Shown here: piece by piece, positions 9,053 through 13,966 of the stretch
How the letters are laid out: each line of letters starts with the position of its first letter
Numbering within the stretch: position 1 is the first letter of the stretch
Assembly: GCA_004335635.1 (NCBI GenBank)
Contig: QAXH01004739.1
Span: 3,805 to 17,770 of the forward strand
Source: Chloromonas sp. AAM2
Lineage: Eukaryota; Chlorophyta; Chlorophyceae; Chlamydomonadales; Chlamydomonadaceae
Direction: 5' to 3'
Length of the DNA: 13,966 nt
The notes under the pieces: generated by a model
What the model was told of the DNA's origin: nothing
Seen by the model: the letters and a program-made list of their open reading frames with translations, nothing else
Database searches by the model: none
Program-made: the position numbers and the translations under genes

Positions 9053-10427
9053 CTACTGTTGGCGCAGCGCTCCCCCTTCTTGTACGTGAACCACCAATTT
9101 CTTGACGACGCCAGACACACTGGGTGCTAGGTTGTGTGATCCGCAGCTTACTGCCTTGATGGGAGCAATGGCCTGCACAACCAGTGTCGCACACATGCCA
9201 TTTCAGGTGTATGATCACCTGTATAACCACTTGTATGATCAAGAACGACGCATTCTCAGGCCCCCCTATGCAACTGCCCCGCACACTCAGCCAGCAGTGC
9301 AGTACAACAGTCTTCACATTGTATTCGAGTAATCATCATAGAAGCTCACCGTCCATGAGCCCATGTCCAAAACTTTCTCTTGAAAGTGATGGGTTGCGCC
9401 AGCTGCCACCTGCAAGCAGATAAACACAGATGACACAGTATGAGCATCGCTCCAGTGTGCTGCGTCGAGCCGTGCAGCCAAACCTGAATGCTGAATTATA
9501 AGAATATGATCGTTTACATTTCTTATACTCTTCAGAATCACAAGTTGTATTGACACCAGGGCAGCAGTCACAGGACAAGGAACGGGATGGGCACTGAGCA
9601 AGAAAGCAAAACGAACGCAGGGTACAAAGCAGGCCAACTGAAGGCAAAACAAGACCGAGCCCCCAACTGAGGTCAAAGACAAGAGAAAGGGACACTGGAA
9701 GGGCCAGGAGGCCTAGGAAGGCCTAGGAAGTGGCTGGAGGCCTAGGAAGTGGCAATCAAGATACATTTACAAAGAATTGGGAAAGAAGAATCAAGAAGGA
9801 TGATCGCATACGCCGGAAACTCCCAGTGTGCTGCACTTATTCGTGCAAGCAAACTGACTTGTACTTGCACTGGGTGAACCGTGAATGCACTTGCATTTCA
9901 CACTAGTTGCCTCTGTTCCGTGTACACCATCATGGCATGCTTTACAAGGCCCAGTACGCAGCTGACCTCTGTTGTCTCCTTCTCTTCCTTGCTGTCCTTG
10001 TGGTTGTCATACGTGACGGTGACGCTCATGGTTGTGGAACCCTTGTTGTGAACCTCCACTGAGTCGACACGCTTAGGAGTTGGAGCCTGCATGCCGGCTG
10101 CAACCATCAAACGAGGCGCAATGGCTTGAGCTTAGCCAGCTCGTTGCTGCTATTGTTTGAGCGAATAGCGAACCCTGTCACGCAGACGTGTCAAGCCCTT
10201 GCTGGCAAAACCTGGCCATCAAACACACTGACACGCTCTGTGCTGTGCGGCTTCCATTGCGGGCCATATGACGATTACTCACCTGTAGCGGCGGAAGAAA
10301 TGTGCAGATGCGAACGATTCGAAGTTCTTCCAAAAGACGTGACGACCTTGCAGATTTGTGTTGCGATGCTTGTTGGCTTTCGCTTGCGATTAATGACACT
10401 GTGGCAAGGTGTGTGTTTTGCGAGCAT
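9053..10427 (-). CDS. Small unrecognised protein with probable organelle presequence, complete
   Basis: Exons in transcript order: 10427-10283, 10097-9967, 9409-9350, 9172-9053; 456 nt, 151 aa plus TAG, all junctions GT-AG and in phase. Exon 1 encodes MLAKHTPCHSVINRKRKPTS through about SSAATAG with no Asp or Glu in 48 residues and many Lys/Arg/Ser/Thr, which is what a mitochondrial or plastid presequence looks like. The remaining part, about 100 aa, alternates hydrophobic and polar residues (VDSVEVHNKGSTTMSVTVTY, then a Lys/Glu-rich turn, VLDMGSWTAIAPIKAVSCG, VVKKLVVHV), suggesting a single beta-sandwich domain. I do not recognise the family. The gene converges on ASA7 and follows gene D in the same orientation. 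A shorter form starting at the in-frame ATG in exon 2 (10092 or 10107) is possible and would lack the presequence. Confidence 0.75.
9410..9966 (-). other. Intron 2 of the small minus-strand gene
   Basis: This 557-base intron has donor GTCAGC and acceptor TTGCAG. It contains three copies of GCCTAGGAAG (9711, 9721 and 9740), the first two exactly tandem. Open frames inside show no domain. Confidence 0.65.
9711..9749. repeat. GCCTAGGAAG short repeat, three copies
   Basis: Copies start at 9711, 9721 and 9740; the third follows a 9-base spacer that resembles part of the flank (GTGGCTGGAG). The repeat is intronic. Confidence 0.85.
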
Positions 10428-11055
10428 AGCAATCGGCCTCGCGGCGGATTTGGCTGGTAGTTGCTAAGTAAGGCCAGTCATAGAACAGTGACGCATGGAC
10501 TCCCCACACACATCTTGACAGCTGACCCACGATCCTCATCAGCTAGGCCAGATGGATGGCAGACCTAATCGACAGCTGAGATGCCAGAGATCTGAGATGC
10601 CACATCTTGACAGCTGAGGCACCACAACATTGTTCCCTGCACCGCCAACAATGACCAAATGCGCGATCTCTCCTTCTCAATACCAGTACCAACTGCGATC
10701 TCCTGACCATGCTCGTGACCGCTATCGTAGAACAGGTAGATGCACGACTGAACTGCGCATCCTGATTAGCACTGTCCACGCCATGCCACGCGACTTTGAT
10801 CAGGTTGGTCTTATGCAGGGGCCAGCCAAACCGCAAGCCCATCAAGATGATAAAGTGGTAGACAATGCGTGGCAAACCAAGCAGCCATCAAGCCCGTACC
10901 AGTAACGTCCAGTGCTTTCTCTGGATCTGACTGTTGGCCCAGGTAATCAGTTCCTGTGGGACTGTTATCTTGACGTGTCTTGACGCTTTGTGGAACACTC
11001 TCTACTGTTATTCACTCAACGCTTCACAAAACAAAAAAAAACCAAGAAGAGAATG
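10428..11055. other. Intergenic region: promoter of the small gene, 3' UTR of gene D
   Basis: The region spans 628 bases between two minus-strand genes. No canonical TGTAA is found on the minus strand after the gene D stop. A direct repeat CACATCTTGACAGCTGA occurs at 10509-10525 and 10601-10617, with a smaller GAGATGCCA duplication between. A plus-strand frame at 10630-10905 has no domain or splice support. Confidence 0.5.
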
Positions 11056-13740
11056 CTACAATGGCACCGTGCGATACAGGGACAGATTCTCCCTGCTGTC
11101 CTTTCTTGGGCCTCCCGCCCGGCTGAGCCCGCCCGGCCCTGGCCCACTCCCATTCGCTGCGCCACTGCTGCTGCCACCCCAGCTGGGGGCCACACTGCGT
11201 AACTGAGTCACGATTGCTGTTAGGTTGGACGGCGAGCTTTGGACTGCACAGACAGCAGCACACAGCGATCATAGTGACAGGCCTGGCGTTAGACGCATGA
11301 CATGGTCAGTGAGCACAGTGAGCCTGGCCAATCAACACACCAGCACTAGTGTGCTACAAGACATGCAGGCAGACACGAGGAAACCAGCTGGTGTCTCCTG
11401 CTCCCAGTGCTCACTCCTTCTCATGAGCAGAGTTCAAGCGTTCTAAATCCTGCCTCTGTACGGACGCTATGTACAGACCTTATGTACATACCGTCCTGAC
11501 CAGACACAGCATACAGCACCGTTTGAAGGTACTCTGAGCACACCAAGGAACTCTGACCTCTGTCCCGGCCTTACCGGTGGGCAGGTACACCGAGTCCAGC
11601 ATGGGCGATCCGTACACCTTTGCCTCGTTCTTGAAGGTCCACAGGGTGCTGGCCTTCCACTGCGTCTCGCCCTTGCGCTCAATGTGGTCAAGCAGTGCAG
11701 CACGCTCCTAAAAGAAAAGAAAAAAGGGCGGGGCAGCACGTTGGGGACCAATACATACATATATGAAGATGAAGACAGGCATGGGTGGACCCAAGGGTGT
11801 GACTTAAGCATGTGACTGCAGCCAACTTGTTCAGGGCAGCAGGAAAGGAAGAAAGGGAAGGCAGGGGCCCAGGATAGTGCGGCATCAGTGGAAATGGATG
11901 AGGGAGAGTGGAGAGGAGGCAGCAAGGGGGACGAACTTCACGTAAGCCAAGCTGAGATGGCCAACACATGGCACCTGTGTACTGCTGCACACCAGGGCGC
12001 TGCCGTCAGGATCCCCTTGCACCCGCCTTGCACACTCCCCTGCGCGTCCCCGGCACCCGCCTCACCCTGGGTGTGTATCTCTGTGCTCCCCTCACAGCGT
12101 AGCAGCACTCGATGTCGGGCAGCGAGAGGGTGCCCCGGCGCTCCGCACTCAGGGATGCACTCGGATCAGACACGGTCTGCGGCACAGGCGGGCGCACAGA
12201 AGGGTGGCATTACTACCATACTGCGCCAAACTGGTTTGCAAAGGCACACAAACAAAACCACAAAAAGCGGCGCACGAGGCGGCACAAGAAGGGTGGTGTG
12301 CAACAGATCTGAGTACCAAGGTATGGTCATGCTAACTCCGCTGAGGTCACAATTGAGGCTTGACGATGGACTTCAAGAGGGTTGGGTTGAGGGTTGCTGG
12401 CAGTCTCAGGTCAGAGTCCTAATCCAACTACAGGAAAATAGTGCGCACTGTAGCATTAGGACTGCAGGACTGCCCTGGCCTCTCACTGACCTGCTTATAC
12501 CAGGTGCTGAGCTGGCTCCACATGAACCAGGGCCCATAGCGCTTGCAGGGCGCTCCTGCCTCCCCCTTGAGGACCTCTGACTTGCGCCTGACACAAATGC
12601 ACGGGGACAGCAAGTCAGTCAACACACTCCAGTTAAAGGACACCTTGCACTAGTACAACAGTATGAATGAACACGTTTTCCGAACCACCTGCAACTGAGC
12701 ACGAATTTCTCAACGTGCATCGTGGAGGATTGAAAGAAGGTCTGGAAGTAAGTGATCAAGGAACCCGGTTCATAATCATGCCGCGGTGTCCATCCTCGGT
12801 TTCAGTCCCTATCCCATTGCCTCCTGTCGCACGGTTTCCAGTCGCCACTACCACATTCATTGCTGCGTCATTTGCCTGTCCTCCTTCCCTCCCTTCTGCC
12901 CTTTCCAGTCTGCCTTGACCATGCTGTCAAACCCATTTGCCTGCCTGCCTTCCTTGCCTCCCCTGCCCTGGCCTGCCCTGCCCTCGGCTCCCGCCTCACC
13001 TCATAGGCAGGCCGTGTCGCATCCCCCCCATGGGCTCATCCGCCTCCCCCTCGTCCCCCTCCAGCCCATCGTCCTGACCACCGGAGGGGCGGCCGGAACC
13101 TGGACGCACGATGGACAGCACAGCACACGTGACCAGTCAAGTACGAGGTGGTACTAGTTCTTTTCCTGTGCTGTTGGACACAGCACCTAAAATGACTTGT
13201 TGTATCACCTGAACGTATCTTTCCTGAAGAGAGAAAGAGAGAAGCCTTGATTACCATGGCTTAGCAGGTCTTCGGCCTGTCTGCCTGCCCGCCTGCCTGC
13301 CTGCCCGCCTGCCTGCCTGCCCGCCTGCCTGCTTGTCCGACTGTCTGTCTGTCCGTCTGCTGTTAGCCTATCGGCTTGCTCTGCCCACCTATTGTCGTTG
13401 TGCTGAACTAGCCAGCCTACTTGCTGCGAGTTTACGACTTGTTGAGCAAGCTCGTTAGCTCAAGCTTCTGAGCCGCACCTGCCGCCCCCGTGTTGCTGGG
13501 CACGAACTTGTGCATCTTAAGCATTTCCTCGTGAAGGACGACCGGCGGCGAGGTGAAGCCTGACAGGGCAGGGCAGGCATAACCCTAGTTGGAAGGTGGG
13601 GCCAGTCCAGGCCAGAGGGCACACGCCAGCCACGGGTGCATTTGAACGCTCAGCTGCAAAGATCTCTAACATGGAGAGTTCCAGGTAACTGACGCAAATC
13701 TTGAGGGCACGCTCGCACAGGCTCTTGGCCAAAGCACCCT
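11056..13740 (-). CDS. Unrecognised protein, C-terminal 249 residues, 5'-partial
   Basis: Exons in transcript order: 13740-13694, 13584-13479, 13099-13000, 12587-12491, 12176-12096, 11707-11575, 11243-11056 (752 nt, stop TAG at 11058-11056). All six introns are GT-AG and every phase matches. The protein reads ALAKSLCERALKICGYACP, then PPVVLHEEMLKMHKFVPS, a Gly/Asp/Glu-rich linker, a well-ordered-looking segment with aromatic residues (KRYGPWFMWSQLSTWYKQ), SLSLPDIECCYAERAALLDH, ETQWKASTLWTFKNEAKVYG and MLDSVYLPT. A low-complexity Ser/Gly/Pro tail ends in LSLYRTVPL. The ordered segments look conserved, but I cannot name the family. No signal peptide or membrane segment appears in this part. The first listed exon begins inside a codon, so at least one more exon lies upstream, probably outside the window. 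Confidence 0.72.
11244..11574 (-). other. Intron of gene D before its last exon
   Basis: The donor is GTAAGG and the acceptor CTGTGCAG. The join completes a Val codon in phase 1. No internal feature is recognised. Confidence 0.65.
11708..12095 (-). other. Intron of gene D
   Basis: The donor is GTGAGG and the acceptor TTTTAG follows a strong pyrimidine tract. The plus strand across this intron and the neighbouring exon is open over 230 codons, judged an antisense shadow. Confidence 0.65.
12177..12490 (-). other. Intron of gene D
   Basis: The donor is GTCAGT and the acceptor GTGCCGCAG, phase 0 on both sides. Nothing recognisable is inside. Confidence 0.65.
12588..12999 (-). other. Intron of gene D with G-rich 5' part
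   Basis: The donor is GTGAGG and the acceptor TGTCAG. Just after the donor the sense strand is a run of GGCA/GGGCA units (12928-12992), containing a G-quadruplex-type pattern at 12960-12983. The rest has no recognised feature. Confidence 0.65.
13100..13478 (-). other. Intron of gene D with tetranucleotide repeat
   Basis: The donor is GTGCGG and the acceptor CGTCCAG after a mixed pyrimidine tract; the join completes a Gly codon. The intron is largely occupied by the CCTG-type repeat at 13275-13360. Confidence 0.6.
13275..13360. repeat. CCTG/CCCG tetranucleotide microsatellite with higher-order unit
   Basis: CCTG repeats with CCCG variants recur at a regular spacing, giving a 12- to 16-base higher-order unit such as GCCTGCCTGCCCGCCT. 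The tract decays at its right end into CTGT and CCGT units. It is intronic in gene D. Confidence 0.93.
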
Positions 13741-13892
13741 CTAGCACAACCTCCAATGCTGTCCCTTCACTCTTGTTGTGGGACACCCCTTGCCAACAAA
13801 TGTGAGGCACGCATTTTCATGTTAACTTCATCTCTGTTTGCTCTCGAGTCCAGACAACCCATGCCGCTCTGCCAGAGGACAGATGGACTGAG

Positions 13893-13966
13893 TTGTGTTG
13901 TGCTGATAACAATGCCTATCACAGCTAGACAGCAGCTGCACACAAGGCAGCGTTGTGTTGTGCTGA
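13893..13966. repeat. Direct repeat GTTGTGTTGTGCTGA
   Basis: Exact 15-base copies lie at 13893-13907 and 13952-13966, 59 bases apart, the second ending at the window edge. The remaining sequence from 13741 to the edge should be intron (or upstream sequence) of gene D; no clear exon is seen there. Confidence 0.7.

Noticed and set aside
10630..10905. Plus-strand 91-codon frame in the intergenic region
   Set aside because: No domain, no splice signals and no supporting context.
11888..12580. Plus-strand 230-codon frame, the longest in the window
   Set aside because: It is antisense to two well-phased gene D exons and their introns; the minus-strand exons have better protein character.
13741..13810. 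Extension of the 13740-13694 exon upstream in the open minus frame (VSHNKSEGTALEVVLEG)
   Set aside because: A CTAG acceptor fits at 13741 and gives a cleaner exon, but the extension cannot be fully excluded without the upstream sequence.

Overview
The window is nuclear DNA from a eukaryote with intron-dense genes. I read 23 complete introns, all GT-AG and mostly ending in CAG; the joined exons stay in frame across every one. The best taxonomic marker is a gene for ASA7, a mitochondrial ATP synthase subunit known from chlorophycean green algae. TGTAA polyadenylation signals and long introns with microsatellites agree with this. The source is probably a volvocalean (Chlamydomonas/Haematococcus-like) alga; I cannot name the genus. 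No bacterial operon, tRNA, rRNA, CRISPR array or intact transposon is visible.

Layout. (A) 6195 down to 255, minus strand: nine exons (399 codons) of a gene that runs off the left edge. It has a basic, proline-rich N-terminus, an acidic stretch, then what looks like the start of a SET lysine-methyltransferase domain. One of its introns (302-795) holds a 23-bp minisatellite that switches orientation and can fold into a long hairpin. (B) 6483-8638, plus strand: seven exons, complete, 205 aa, ASA7. (C) 10427 down to 9053, minus strand: four exons, complete, 151 aa, a small unrecognised protein with a likely organelle presequence encoded by its own first exon. (D) 13740 down to 11056, minus strand: the seven 3'-most exons (249 codons) of an unrecognised gene whose 5' end lies beyond the right edge.

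A and B are divergent, with 287 bp between start codons that must hold both promoters. B and C are convergent, with 414 bp between stop codons. D and C are in tandem. Only ASA7 has a clear function. C may also be an organelle protein, but nothing ties the four genes to one pathway. All gene models come from splice sites, reading phase and protein plausibility read by eye; no transcript or database search supports them.
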